Assembly: GCA_964242895.1 (NCBI GenBank)
Contig: CAXTBN010000001.1
Location: 41,406-105,405, forward strand
Source: JASLDZ01 sp964242895
GTDB lineage: Bacteria > Pseudomonadota > Alphaproteobacteria > Caulobacterales > Caulobacteraceae
Length of the DNA stretch: 64,000 nucleotides
Direction of reading: 5' to 3'
Position numbers and translations under genes: made by a program
The notes under the pieces: model-generated
The model's input: the letters and a program-made list of their open reading frames with translations, nothing else
The model's database searches: none
What the model was told of the DNA's origin: nothing
Part shown: positions 53,775 to 63,800 of the stretch, one piece after another
Numbering within the stretch: the stretch's first letter is position 1
Layout: every line of letters begins with the position of its first letter

Positions 53775-54362
53775 CTAGGTCGACCGGCTGGACGGCGCGA
53801 CAGGCGCGATCGCCGCGGCGATCATCTGTGCGATGGACCTGATCTGCCGCCGGCTGCATCTCTCGCCGAGCACGACGGAGCGCCAGTACACGGGCCCGAT
53901 GATGAAGTCCGTCGCCAGGCGGCGGTCGACGTCGCCGTGGAGTTCGCCCCGCCCCACCGCCCGGTCGATCAGCATCTCGACCTTCTTCTCACGCGCCGCC
54001 TCGCCCGGCCGCATCGCCGCCGCCAGGGCGGGCTCCCGCCCGAGGGCCGCGTAGAGATCGGGCATGATGCGGCGCGCCAGCGGGTGGCGCATCATGCGGC
54101 TGCCGGCGAGGAGCATGGCGTAGAGATCGGCCTCCAGAGAGCCGCGGTCGCCAAAGTCGAGGCTCGCGGGAACCATCGCCCCCACCTGCGACACGAGATC
54201 GCGCGCCATCTCCGCCTTAGAGGGCCAGCGCCGATAGAGGGCGGCCTTCCCGACCTCCGCCTTGCGCGCCACCGCGTCGAGGCTCAGCGCGCTGTATCCG
54301 ACACGCGCCCACTCCTCGAAGAAGGTCCGGGCCAGGGCGTCGGTGATCTGCGGTCGCTGCAC
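53775..54362 (-). CDS. TetR/AcrR-family transcription regulator
   Basis: 195 residues from GTG at 54362. An ATG at 54461 would add 33 codons, but these use AT-rich codons unlike the rest, contain a palindrome, and would leave only 17 bases to the divergent gene; they look non-coding. Helix-turn-helix: RVGYSALSLDAVARKAEVGKAALYRRWPSKAEMA. The C-terminal domain (RHPLARRIMPDLYAALGREP, DFIIGPVYWRSVVLGE) is of the TetR_C_11-like type. Likely controls the divergent SnoaL/NmrA pair. Confidence 0.88.
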   Translation of the reverse strand: MQRPQITDALARTFFEEWARVGYSALSLDAVARKAEVGKAALYRRWPSKAEMARDLVSQVGAMVPASLDFGDRGSLEADLYAMLLAGSRMMRHPLARRIMPDLYAALGREPALAAAMRPGEAAREKKVEMLIDRAVGRGELHGDVDRRLATDFIIGPVYWRSVVLGERCSRRQIRSIAQMIAAAIAPVAPSSRST

Positions 54363-54404
54363 GGCGGCGCCGGTCAAACGATCAGAACGCGCAATCGTCG
54401 CGAC

Positions 54405-54420
54405 GGAACTGTTGCGTTCC
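54405..54420. promoter_or_regulatory. Candidate operator upstream of SnoaL-like gene
   Basis: GGAAC, six bases, GTTCC: an inverted repeat (arms extend imperfectly to GACGGAAC and GTTCCGAC) between the TetR gene and the divergent SnoaL-like gene. The region 54363-54478 has the base composition of a control region. Confidence 0.45.
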
Positions 54421-54478
54421 GACGACGCGTGACCTATCCCGTCGATACGATCGTGTTCCATCGACGGAGATCTAGCCC

Positions 54479-54946
54479 GTGGCCGCGCCCAAGCCAACCA
54501 TCCTCAGCGTGCTCAAGGACGCCCTGGGCCAGCGTGTGGACCAGACGGCGAGCAATTTCCTGGAGCTCATGTCGGAAGACTTCATCATGGAGTTCCCTTT
54601 CGCCCGCCCCGGAATGAAGACGCGCATCGAAGGCCTGTCCAACGTCGTCCCGTACCTGATGACGGTCGCTCAGGGCTTAAGCGTCGACACCTTCGACCAC
54701 GTGATCGTCCACGAAACCGGAGACCCCGAAGTCGTGATCGTGGAGTTCGAGGCGCACGGGCGGGCGCTGAAGGTCGATGAACCCTACGATCAGCGCTACA
54801 TCTCCGTCATCCGCACACGCGGAGGGCGGATGGTGCACTACAGGGACTACTGGAACCCGCTCCAGGGCCTGAAGGCGCAACGCGGATCGGCGGCGGTGGA
54901 CGCCTTCATCCTCGGCGACACGCCCGGGACGGAAGCCGCCGCATGA
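54479..54946 (+). CDS. SnoaL/NTF2-like fold protein
   Basis: 155 residues from GTG with GGAG eleven bases upstream. FLELMSEDFIMEFPFARPGM, GLSNVVPYLMTVAQGL, and QRYISVIRTRGGRMVHYRDYWNPLQGL are typical of SnoaL-like alpha+beta barrels, a family of small isomerases, cyclases and hydrolases or non-enzymatic proteins. The activity cannot be read. It is coupled to the NmrA-like gene (ATGA), which suggests a two-step modification of a small molecule under control of the divergent TetR regulator. Confidence 0.8.
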   Translation: MAAPKPTILSVLKDALGQRVDQTASNFLELMSEDFIMEFPFARPGMKTRIEGLSNVVPYLMTVAQGLSVDTFDHVIVHETGDPEVVIVEFEAHGRALKVDEPYDQRYISVIRTRGGRMVHYRDYWNPLQGLKAQRGSAAVDAFILGDTPGTEAAA

Positions 54947-55773
54947 CCGGTCTGGTGCTCGTGACGGGTTCGACCGGCAAGACGGGGCGGAGCCTGATCG
55001 CGCAGCTGCAGGAGCGGGGGGCGCCCCATCGCGCCGTCTCCCGCAACGGCGAGCGCGCCTTCGACTGGACCGAGCCGGCGACCTGGGATGCGGCGCTCGA
55101 CGGTGTGGGCGCCGTCTACCTCGTCGCTCCGCCCACGGTGGCTGACCCGTATTCGAAGCTGATCGCCTTCGCCGAAGCCGCGATGCGGCGTGGTGCCCGC
55201 CGCCTCGTGTTCCTCGGCATGGCTGGCCTGCCGGCGGGCGGGCCCGCTCACGGCCAGGTGCACCAGTGGCTGATCGACCACGGCGAGGACTGGGCCGTCC
55301 TCAGTCCCAGCGCCTTCATGCAGAACCTCGCCGAGGGCTCGCACCTCGCAACCATCCGCGATGAGCACACGATCTACTCCAGCACGGGAACGGGCCGCGT
55401 GCCGTTCATCAGCGCCGACGACATCGCCCGCGCGGCGTTCGCGCTGCTGACGGCGACGGAAGCTTCCAACCGGGACTTCGTCATCACCGGCGGCGAGGCG
55501 ATCTCCTTCGGTCACGTCGCCGAGACGATCGGCCGAGCCTGCGGCCGACGCATCACCCACACGAACATCACGACGGAGCAGCTGGTCGAGCGCTTCATCG
55601 CTCGCGGCCTGCCCGAGGCGACCGCCTGGTTCCTGGCGGCCGGCTACAAGACGATCGCCGACGGCCTCCAGGAACGGACGACGGACGTGTTCGAGACCCT
55701 GGTCGGCGGCCCCCCGACCACCTTCCGCGCCTTCGCCGAGGCGAACGCGCAGGTCTGGGCGCCCACGCCTTAG
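54943..55773 (+). CDS. NmrA-like / atypical SDR NAD(P)-binding protein
   Basis: 276 residues. N-terminal Rossmann motif VTGSTGKTGRSLIAQL, then DWTEPATWDAALDGVGAVYLVAPP and the SPSAFMQNLAEG block characteristic of NmrA/NAD(P)-dependent quinone-reductase-like and ergot-alkaloid-like atypical short-chain dehydrogenases. The Tyr-Lys catalytic pair of classical SDRs is not evident. Possibly a redox-sensing or quinone/epoxide-type reductase. Confidence 0.85.
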   Translation: MTGLVLVTGSTGKTGRSLIAQLQERGAPHRAVSRNGERAFDWTEPATWDAALDGVGAVYLVAPPTVADPYSKLIAFAEAAMRRGARRLVFLGMAGLPAGGPAHGQVHQWLIDHGEDWAVLSPSAFMQNLAEGSHLATIRDEHTIYSSTGTGRVPFISADDIARAAFALLTATEASNRDFVITGGEAISFGHVAETIGRACGRRITHTNITTEQLVERFIARGLPEATAWFLAAGYKTIADGLQERTTDVFETLVGGPPTTFRAFAEANAQVWAPTP

Positions 55774-55785
55774 CCCGCCGGAGTC

Positions 55786-57018
55786 TCAGCCGCGGATCTG
55801 ACCCGCTCCGCGCACCACGTACTTGAAGCTGGTGAGCTGCTCGGCGCCGACCGGGCCGCGCGCGTGAAGCTTGTCGGTGGCGATGCCGATCTCGGCGCCG
55901 AAGCCGAACTCGCCGCCGTCGGCGAACTGGGTGGAGGCGTTGTGGAGCACGATGGCGCTGTCCACCCGCGCGAGGAAAGCCTCCGCCGCTCGCTCGTCCT
56001 GCGCCACGATCGCGTCGGTGTGTCCGGAGCCGTACCGCGCGATGTGGGCCAGCGCGCCCTCCAGCCCGTCGATCACGGCCACGTTGAGCACGGGCGCGAG
56101 GTGCTCGGTCGACCAATCGGCGTCGCGCGCGGGCGTCGCCCCGGGGACCAGGCGCAGGGCGGCGGCGTCGGCGCGCAGCTCGCAGCCCCGCGCCCGCAGC
56201 GCCTCGGCGACCGGCGGCAGCAGCCTCGCCGCCTCCGCGGCGTCGACCAGCAGCGTCTCCGCCGCGCCGCACACGCCCACGCGCCGCATCTTGGCGTCGA
56301 GCACCACGGCCACGGCGGTCGCCACGTCGGCGGAGGCGTGCAGGAAGACGTGGTTCATCCCCTCCAGATGGCCGAGCACGGGCACGCGCGCCTCCCGGTG
56401 CACCCGCTCCACCAGCCCGCGGCCGCCCCTCGGGATCAGGAGGTCCACCGAGCCGTCCAGCCCGGCCAGGAGCTCGCCCACCCAGGCGCGGTCTGACGAA
56501 GGGACCGTCTGGATCGACGCGGCGGGCAGGCCCGAGCGCTCCAGCGCCGCGGACACCGCCTCCTGCAGCACGAGCGCCGAGCGGTGCGCCTCCGAGCCGC
56601 CGCGCAGCACCAGCGCGTTGGCGGAGCGCAGCGCCAGGGCGGCCGCGTCGACGCCGACATTGGGACGCGACTCGTAGATCACGGCCACCACGCCCAAGGG
56701 CGTGCGCACGCGGGCGATGTCGAGGCCGTTCGGACGCGTCCAGCGCGCGATCTCGCGCCCCACGGGATCGGGCTGGGCCGCCACCGCTTCGACCGCCTGC
56801 GCCATGCCCTCGACGCGCGGGGCGTCCAGGGCCAGACGGTCCACCATCGCGGCCCCGAGCCCGTCGGCCTGCGCGGCCGCCACGTCCTGCGCGTTGGCCT
56901 GCAGGATGGCGCCCGTGCGAAGCCGCAGCTCCTCCGCGAACGCGTGGAGCGCGGCGGTGCGCGCCGCGGCGGGCGTGACCGCCAGCACGGCGGCCGCGGC
57001 GCGAGCTCGGCGGCCCAT
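55786..57018 (-). CDS. proA: Gamma-glutamyl phosphate reductase
   Basis: 410 residues. NADPH-dependent reduction of glutamate 5-phosphate to the semialdehyde, second step of proline synthesis. Visible are VRTPLGVVAVIYESRPNVGVDAAAL, VLRGGSEAHRS, LIPRGGRGLV, catalytic Cys in RRVGVCGAAETLL, and the C-terminal FGFGAEIGIATDKLHARGPVG. Downstream of proB by 22 bases, in the usual order. Confidence 0.97.
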   Translation of the reverse strand: MGRRARAAAAVLAVTPAAARTAALHAFAEELRLRTGAILQANAQDVAAAQADGLGAAMVDRLALDAPRVEGMAQAVEAVAAQPDPVGREIARWTRPNGLDIARVRTPLGVVAVIYESRPNVGVDAAALALRSANALVLRGGSEAHRSALVLQEAVSAALERSGLPAASIQTVPSSDRAWVGELLAGLDGSVDLLIPRGGRGLVERVHREARVPVLGHLEGMNHVFLHASADVATAVAVVLDAKMRRVGVCGAAETLLVDAAEAARLLPPVAEALRARGCELRADAAALRLVPGATPARDADWSTEHLAPVLNVAVIDGLEGALAHIARYGSGHTDAIVAQDERAAEAFLARVDSAIVLHNASTQFADGGEFGFGAEIGIATDKLHARGPVGAEQLTSFKYVVRGAGQIRG

Positions 57019-57040
57019 CTCGGCGGGAGAGAGATCCAGT

Positions 57041-58153
57041 TCAGGCCTCCGTGACCAGCACCAGGTCGTCCTTGTGGATGAGCTCCGGGCGCTCCGGGAA
57101 GTCCGGACCGCCCGAGCGCCGACCCTTGAGACGCTCCACCGTGGCGGCGTCGAACCGGACGAGTCCGCGCGCCAGGTCGCGGCCGTCGGCGTCCTCCACC
57201 CTGACCGCGTCGCCCGCGCCGAAGCGACCGCGCAGGCCCGTGACGCCGGCCGCGAGCAGGCTGCGTCCGGCGCGCAGAGCGTCGGCCGCCCCCGCGTCGA
57301 CGACCAGGGCGCCGGCCACGTGCAGCCGCCCGGCGATCCAGGCCTTGTAGGCGCTCCGGGGCGAGCCGGCCGGTGCGATCACCGTCGCCCGGGCGCCGTC
57401 CCGCAGCGCCTCGATCGGCCCGACGTCGGGCGCGCCCGCCCGGCCGGCGGCGATCATCGTCGCGCACCCGGCCTCCCGGGCGATGCGGGCGGCGGCGAGC
57501 TTGGAGGCCATGCCGCCCGTCCCCACGCCGGCCGCGTCCGCGCCGCCCGCCATGGCCTCCACCTCCGGCGACAACGCCGCCACGAAGGGCAGGTGGCGGG
57601 CGGAGGGGTCGAGGCGCGGGTCGGCGGTGTGGAGCCCGTCCACGTCGGATAGCAGCACGAGCACCTCGGCGCGGATCATCTGCGCCACGCGGGCGGCCAG
57701 CCGGTCGTTGTCGCCGTAGCGCAGCTCCTCCACGGCCACCGTGTCGTTCTCGTTCACCACGGGCACGGCGCCCAGCCGGAGCAGGGTGTCGAGGGTGCTG
57801 CGACCGTTGAGCCAGCGGGTGCGGATCTCCGTGTCGTCTCGCGTCAGCAGCACCTGCGCCGCCGTGACGCCGTGCACCGACAGCGCCGCCTCCCAGACGC
57901 CCATCAGCGCGGTCTGGCCGGCGGCGGCGGCGGCCTGCTTCTCGCTCAGCGTCAGGCGCGCTTGCGCGGGCAACCCGAGCCGCGGCCGGCCCAGGGCGAC
58001 GGCGCCGGAAGACACCAGCACGACCTCGGCGCCGCCGGCCCGCAGGTCGGCCACATCCCGCGCCAGCCTCGCCGCGAACCGCCCGGCGGACTCGTCGGCG
58101 CCCGCGAGGAGCGAGGAGCCGACCTTGACCACCAGGCGACGTGCGCCGCTCAC
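57041..58153 (-). CDS. proB: Glutamate 5-kinase
   Basis: 370 residues from GTG at 58153 (a GTG at 58213 would add 20 residues and cannot be excluded). Amino acid kinase domain: RLVVKVGSSLL, EVVLVSSGAVALGRPRLGL, NENDTVAVEELRYGDNDRLAA, and GVGTGGMASKLAAARIA. A C-terminal PUA domain (about 285-360; HVAGALVVDAGAADAL, GDAVRVEDADGRDLARGLV) is present, as in the proline-feedback-inhibited bacterial enzymes. First enzyme of proline synthesis; operon with proA. ObgE, its frequent neighbour, is not here. Confidence 0.96.
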   Translation of the reverse strand: MSGARRLVVKVGSSLLAGADESAGRFAARLARDVADLRAGGAEVVLVSSGAVALGRPRLGLPAQARLTLSEKQAAAAAGQTALMGVWEAALSVHGVTAAQVLLTRDDTEIRTRWLNGRSTLDTLLRLGAVPVVNENDTVAVEELRYGDNDRLAARVAQMIRAEVLVLLSDVDGLHTADPRLDPSARHLPFVAALSPEVEAMAGGADAAGVGTGGMASKLAAARIAREAGCATMIAAGRAGAPDVGPIEALRDGARATVIAPAGSPRSAYKAWIAGRLHVAGALVVDAGAADALRAGRSLLAAGVTGLRGRFGAGDAVRVEDADGRDLARGLVRFDAATVERLKGRRSGGPDFPERPELIHKDDLVLVTEA

Positions 58154-58296
58154 CCAACCGGCGGCGCTCCGCTCAGCGGGACGGAGGAGAGGCGGGTCCG
58201 CACCATCGCTCACCGTCGTTCGTCGCCTCACGCCGCGCCCCGCCTCGCCTCTAGATAAGGCGCACGCCAGTCCGCGCCTCATGGTCAGGTCGGCGT

Positions 58297-59595
58297 TCAG
58301 ATCTGGTTGCGACGCGCCCTCGCGCCTAGGTGGAGCGCGCTCGGCTTCGGCGTGCGCTTGAAGGTGTTCAGGTCGACCGCGACCAGGCCGAAATGTTGGC
58401 CGTACCCGGCGGTCCATTCGAAGTTGTCCAGCAGCGACCAGTACATGTAGCCGTGGACGGGGATGCCTTCGTCCAGGCAGGCGCGCACGCCCTGCAGCGC
58501 CTGGTCGATGAAGGCGATGCGGCGGCGGTCGTCGTCGGTGGCGATGCCGCTCTCGGTCACGAAGATCGGCTTGCCGATCGCCGCGTGCGCCCAGCGGATC
58601 GTGGCCGGGAGCGCGTCCGGGTAGAACTCGTAGCCGGCCGCGGTCATCTCGGCGCCCGCCGGGGCGGGGATGGGGCCGTGCGCGTCCACGCGCTGGCGCG
58701 TGTAGGTCTGCACGCCCACGAAGTCGGCGTGGGTGCGGGCGGCCTCGACCCAGTCGCCGTAGAGCCGCCGGCGATAATCGTCGGCCACAGAGCCCGGGCC
58801 GACCGCCTGGATGTCCGTGGTGGTCAGGGTGACGCCGACGGGCAGGGCGGGGCGAGCCGCCTTGATCGCCGCGTAACCCTTGCGGTGAGCGTCGAGCAGC
58901 ACCGGCGTGGTCAGCTTGGGGTCGGCGAACAGCAGCGAGGAGAAGCGGGGCGAGCCCGTGGCCTTGGCGGCCGCGGCGATCATGGGCGCGGCCACCTTGG
59001 GCAGCATCGCGTACTGCGGCGCGATCTGCAGCAGGAGCTGGATGTTGGCCTCGTTGAAGGTCGAGGCCATGTGCATCAGCCCGCCCAGGCGCTCCGCCGT
59101 CCGGCCGCAGTAGCGCGCGAACAGGTCGGCCGCGTCCGGCGCCTCGAAGCCGCCGCGCTCGGCGAACCACAGCGGCGCCGTGAAGTGGCTGAAGGTGACC
59201 ACCGGCTTCAGTCCCTGCGCCCGGCACGCCTCGAGCACGGCGGCGTAGTGATCGAACTCGGCGTTGGAGAAGCGGCCCTCGCTGGGCTCGATCCGCGCCC
59301 ACTCGACGCCGAGCCGGTAGGTGTTGAAGCCCAGGCGGGCGGCGAGGGCGACGTCCTCGGCATACCGGTGGTAGCTGTCGCAGGCGTCGCCGGAGCGCTC
59401 GCGGAACAGCGTCGGCTTGAGGTTCTCCAGCAGCCAGGCGTCGGAGTTGGCGTTGCCGCCTTCGCTCTGGTGCGCGCTGATGGCGGTGCCCCACAGGAAG
59501 TCCGAAGGCCCGCCGCGCCGCGCGGGTGCGGCGACGGCCGCCGCCGGCGAGAGAGCGAGGGCGCCGGCGGCGATCAGGTCGCGACGTGAGGGCAA
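58297..59595 (-). CDS. Glycoside hydrolase family 1 beta-glycosidase, exported by Tat
   Basis: 432 residues from a TTG start eight bases after GGAGG. The N-terminus SRRDLIAAGALALSPAAA is a twin-arginine signal peptide. GH1 barrel: FLWGTAISAHQSEGG, acid/base Glu in STFNEANIQ (family TxNEP; here Ala replaces Pro), nucleophile Glu in VTESGIATDDD, and YWSLLDNFEWTAGY at the C-terminus. Retaining beta-glycosidase; sugar specificity unknown. It sits 17 bases downstream of an SGNH hydrolase gene in one operon. Confidence 0.92.
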   Translation of the reverse strand: MPSRRDLIAAGALALSPAAAVAAPARRGGPSDFLWGTAISAHQSEGGNANSDAWLLENLKPTLFRERSGDACDSYHRYAEDVALAARLGFNTYRLGVEWARIEPSEGRFSNAEFDHYAAVLEACRAQGLKPVVTFSHFTAPLWFAERGGFEAPDAADLFARYCGRTAERLGGLMHMASTFNEANIQLLLQIAPQYAMLPKVAAPMIAAAAKATGSPRFSSLLFADPKLTTPVLLDAHRKGYAAIKAARPALPVGVTLTTTDIQAVGPGSVADDYRRRLYGDWVEAARTHADFVGVQTYTRQRVDAHGPIPAPAGAEMTAAGYEFYPDALPATIRWAHAAIGKPIFVTESGIATDDDRRRIAFIDQALQGVRACLDEGIPVHGYMYWSLLDNFEWTAGYGQHFGLVAVDLNTFKRTPKPSALHLGARARRNQI

Positions 59596-59612
59596 GTCGG
59601 CCTCCGAAATCG

Positions 59613-60524
59613 TCAGGGGACGTGCGCCTGGACGAGCGCGGCGCGCGCGAGGGGCTCCATGAGCCGGTAGCCGCTGACCTTGGGGTGCACGCCGTCGCGG
59701 CTGATCCCGGGCTTCATGGCGCCGTCCGGTCCGGCCAGCGCGGTGTAGTAGTCCACGTAGATCGCGCCCTGCGCCTTGGCGAAGGCGGCCATCCACACGT
59801 TGAGCTCGCGGATGCGCGTGGTGGGGTGGATCGCGGCGCGCCAGGGAATGACACCGGCGGGGGTGATGGAGCCGAGGATCACCCGGATGCCGTTCGCCCT
59901 GGCGATCGCGGTCATCGCGCGGATGTTGTTCTCGAGGTCCTCCGGGCGGTTGGGCCCGTTGTTGCCCGCCACGTCGTTGGTGCCGACGAGGATGTGCACG
60001 GCGCGGGGGTGCAGGGCGACGACGTCCTGCTGGAAGCGCAGCAGGGTCTGGCCGCTGGTCTGGCCGCTGAGGCCGCGGTTCACGACGCCGTGGTCGAAGA
60101 AGGCGGGATCGGCCGCGCGCCACAGCTCCGTGATGGAGTTGCCGATGAACACGGCGCGGACGCCGCCGGCCCTGGCGTCGCTCTCGTCCTCAAGCCGGTA
60201 GCGGCACAGGTCGGCCCAGTCGTTCGCCTGCCGCCGGGCGTCCGCGCGCGTCCGCTCGGCCGCGCCCTTCGCCATGGCGACCAGCACCGTCGGGTCGAGC
60301 GGGCCCTCGGCGACCACGGCCCGCGCGTAGGCCTGCTCCGCGGGAGAGCGTCCGAACGCGTCGGGCGGACACGGCTGGTCGACCATGCCGACGGCCGCCT
60401 CCGGCTCGGGCGTCGCCGTCGACTGTGCGAGCGTGGTCGACGCCACCAGGGCCGAGGCGAGGCCGAGCGCCGCCGGGAGCTGCAGAGCGGTTCGCAAGAG
60501 CTCGCGTCCCCATTGCGCGATCAT
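59613..60524 (-). CDS. Exported SGNH/GDSL-family esterase-like hydrolase
   Basis: 303 residues from ATG at 60524, with a signal peptide (LPAALGLASALVASTTLAQ). SGNH blocks: FIGNSITELW (block I, with Asn in place of the Asp of GDS, Ser being the nucleophile), GLSGQTSGQTLLRF, LVGTNDVAGN (block III) and DGVHPKVSGY (block V). This is the branch that includes carbohydrate deacetylases and platelet-activating-factor acetylhydrolase-like proteins. Pairing with a GH1 enzyme suggests removal of acyl groups from glycans before hydrolysis; inference. Confidence 0.88.
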   Translation of the reverse strand: MIAQWGRELLRTALQLPAALGLASALVASTTLAQSTATPEPEAAVGMVDQPCPPDAFGRSPAEQAYARAVVAEGPLDPTVLVAMAKGAAERTRADARRQANDWADLCRYRLEDESDARAGGVRAVFIGNSITELWRAADPAFFDHGVVNRGLSGQTSGQTLLRFQQDVVALHPRAVHILVGTNDVAGNNGPNRPEDLENNIRAMTAIARANGIRVILGSITPAGVIPWRAAIHPTTRIRELNVWMAAFAKAQGAIYVDYYTALAGPDGAMKPGISRDGVHPKVSGYRLMEPLARAALVQAHVP

Positions 60525-60724
60525 TCGGCGGCGGCCTCCATACAACCGCCGGCGAGGCCCGCACGCAAGCGACTCTCCCTGTCCCGCGGCCACCAGATAG
60601 GTGGGTGAGAACGCCGCGCGGAGCCGGGCGCCGGCCTTCAGCTCCCTCCGCCGAGCGCCCAGACGTGCGGCGTCGCGCACGTGCGCCCGTGGACGGGCGC
60701 GCCGACAAGGCTGTGCAAGAGGGA

Positions 60725-60855
60725 CGGCGCCCCATGATGACCCGTTTCGCCCCGAGATGCCCCGAGCGCGGGGTGCGCAGCTGAGCCACCCTGCGTTCCG
60801 GCGCGCGTCCGCGCCCGGAGCGCGCCGCGTCCATGTCCGACCTCACCCTCGCCGG
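60725..60855 (+). repeat. Dispersed repeat, copy B (leader and first codons of surface-protein gene)
   Basis: Partner of 20414-20541 in reverse orientation. The shared block reaches from upstream motif GATGACCCGTTTCG through the ATG (60833) to about the eighth codon of the surface-protein gene; identity then stops. The 308 bases from 60525 to 60832 hold this repeat and otherwise no gene. Confidence 0.75.
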
Positions 60856-63800
60856 GACCGCCGCCGGCCAGGCGACCTCCGACGCCGCCGCCCTGTCGCC
60901 CTTCGCAGGCGTGACGGTGACGAGCAGCGCCTCGGCCACGCCGTACACGACCGCCGCCGTCGCCCTGTCGTCGACCGCCGACGGCGCCCTGTCGGATCTC
61001 GGCATCGGGACGCTCAGCGCCGACGGCTCGACCTACACGGTGAGCGGCTCGCCCACCGACGTGCAGGCGGCGCTGCGCGGCCTCGTGTTCACGCCGACCG
61101 TCCACCAGGTTCCCGTCGGCCAGAACGTCACCACCGGCTTAACCCTCACCGCCTCCGACGCCGCCGGGACCGTCACCGACGCGCACACGAGCGTGGTCGC
61201 CACCGCGGCCGACACACTTCCGACGGTGACCGACACCGGCGCGCAGCAAGCTCCGACGCCGGCCAACGCCGCAAACCCGAACGGCCCGGGGATGACCAGC
61301 TTCACGCCGTTCGCCTACACCACGATCACCGACCCGGACGCCGGCGCGACCGAGACGACGTCCATCAGGCTGATGCAGAACGGCGCGGCCACGGATGCGG
61401 TGGGCATGCTCTCCGGCTCCGGACTGACCCGGACCGGTGTCGGGACCTACGTCCTGGCGGCCGGGAGCCCCGCCGCCGAGACGGCCGCGCTTGAGGCGCT
61501 CAGGTTCACGCCGACCAGCCCCTATGCCGGAGCGTCGCTCGACGTCGCCTTCACCGTGGCGGACGGAGCCGGCGCGCCAGTGATCGCCGCCTCGTCGATC
61601 GGTCTGGCCACGAACCCGGGCGGCGAGACCGTCATCAGCAACTCCTTCACGTCGACGACGGTCTACGACGACACGCCGGCCAGCAACGCGACCCACACCT
61701 ACGCGACCGTCATCGACGGCGTGCTGAGCAGCGGCGTGGTCGTCTACGACCAGAGCTTCGACCTGCCCTACTCGGACCCGCAGGTCCAGGCGGCGGTCGC
61801 CCAGGCGCGGGCGGCGGTCCAGAACGCCGGCCAGACGCCCGGAGCGGCGACGCAGACGGCGTCCAGCCTCGCGACCCTCTCGAGCCAGATCACCGACACG
61901 CAGACCGGCTCCAGCACGAGCCCGGGCGTCGTCACCAGCAGTGGGACCGTCGGTCCCACCGTCATCGGACCGAACGTCGACGCCGGCGTCGACGGGCCCG
62001 GCCACCGCGGCTTTCTCGCGATCATGCCCAGTCAAACAGACATCAACGTCAACACGGTGACCACAACCACGGTCGACCGCACGGTGACGACCACCTCCAC
62101 CGACCTCCTCAGCCAGCAGTACGTCGTCACAGGGAACAGCACCGCCATGCCCACCAACAGCACCATTCTCGTTTCCAGCAACAATGCAAATGTGGATGGC
62201 GACTTCAGTTCGTTCACTTACTCCAATTACAACATCGCAAACAGCATCACCTCGGACGGCAAATCCGTGCTGTTTTTCAGCTTTGCCGACAATTTCGAAC
62301 CTTATAGCCAGGGTAACAATAACGCTGTCTATCTGAAAAACACGGTGACCGGCGCTCTGACGGATGTAATCGGCGGTGCAAATCAATCGTTCGACTCTGC
62401 GGCGGTCGATGGAAATGGAAATATCGTTGTCGTCGAAACGAAGGCCACTAACCTCAATGGTGGCGCCACCGACGGAGCCAATGAGCATCTTTACATCCGC
62501 AACGTCTCGGCGGGCACCACGACGCTGATCTCGCCGACCGACTACGTGATCACGGATGCTGCGACGGGTGCGACGGAAACGGGAAATAATTTCGTCAATA
62601 TCCAGCAACCATCCATCTCTGGTGACGGGCGTTACATTGTCACCTCCTATGGTCTGGCCCAGAACAATCAAGCCGTGAATGATGGATTGCTGCTGTTCGA
62701 CACGACGACGCATACGGCGCTGGACATCGCGCACAGTGGCGTAGACCGCACCGTCCTCGGCCCCACCCTTTCGCAGGACGGCTCGACGGTGGTGCTCAGC
62801 ACATCTCTGGCGCTGCAACCCGCCGACGTTGCGCCCGCCGACACCGACGGCCACTTCGACATCTACGCCTACTCCGTCGCGTCCAACAGCTTCCAGCTCG
62901 TCTCAGACGCGGAAAGCCCGAATAACGCGAGCGTCAAAGGCAACGGCGACAGCTTCCTCCCGGTCGCGTCGAACGACGGCTCACGCATCGCGTTCATCAG
63001 CAGCTCGACCAACCTGGACAGTCGCGACACCGACACGGCCTACGACGTCTACGTGAAGGACCTGAACACCGGGCGCTTGTTCCTGGCCGATGTGACGGCC
63101 GACGGATCGACCAAGGCCAACGCGGCGGCGACGAACCCGACCATCTCGGGCGACGGGACCATGGTGGCCTTCGAGTCCAAGGCGACCAATCTCGTCCCGG
63201 GCGTCACGGACGGGCTGGACCACATCTACGTGAAGACCCTGGCGACGGGTGCGATCGTGCTGCTCGACCAGTCGAGCACGGGCGCGCCCAGCAACAAGGG
63301 AGCGTCCGACGCCGTGTTCTCACCAAACAGCATGGACATCACCTACACCAGCACGTCGAGCAACCTCGTCGCCGGACCCACCAACGGCTTCGGCGACGTG
63401 TTCCTCTCGACGGTGCCCGCTGCGACGGCCCCGCCGCTAAACACGGGTGCTCCGGGCGTGAGCGGGGCGACGGCGGCGGTGGCCTACACCTTCGGCGCGC
63501 CGGCGGTGACGTTGGAGCCGAACATCGCTCTCACCGACACCGACGGCCAGCAGCTGGCGGGGCTCGTGGTGGCGTTCGATGCGCGTCGCGGGGGCGACGA
63601 CATCACCGCCCGGGACGGCGCCGGTGCCGCCGTAGACCTGGGCACGGTCGATCCCAACACCCAGGGCACGACCAGCGTCCACACCGTGGGCCGGTTCACC
63701 GAGACCACGACGATCGACGCGAGCGACATCTATCTCCAGTTCAGCGGCCCGTCCTCGCTCACCACCGCCGACTATCAGGCGCTTCTGCGCACGCTGACCT

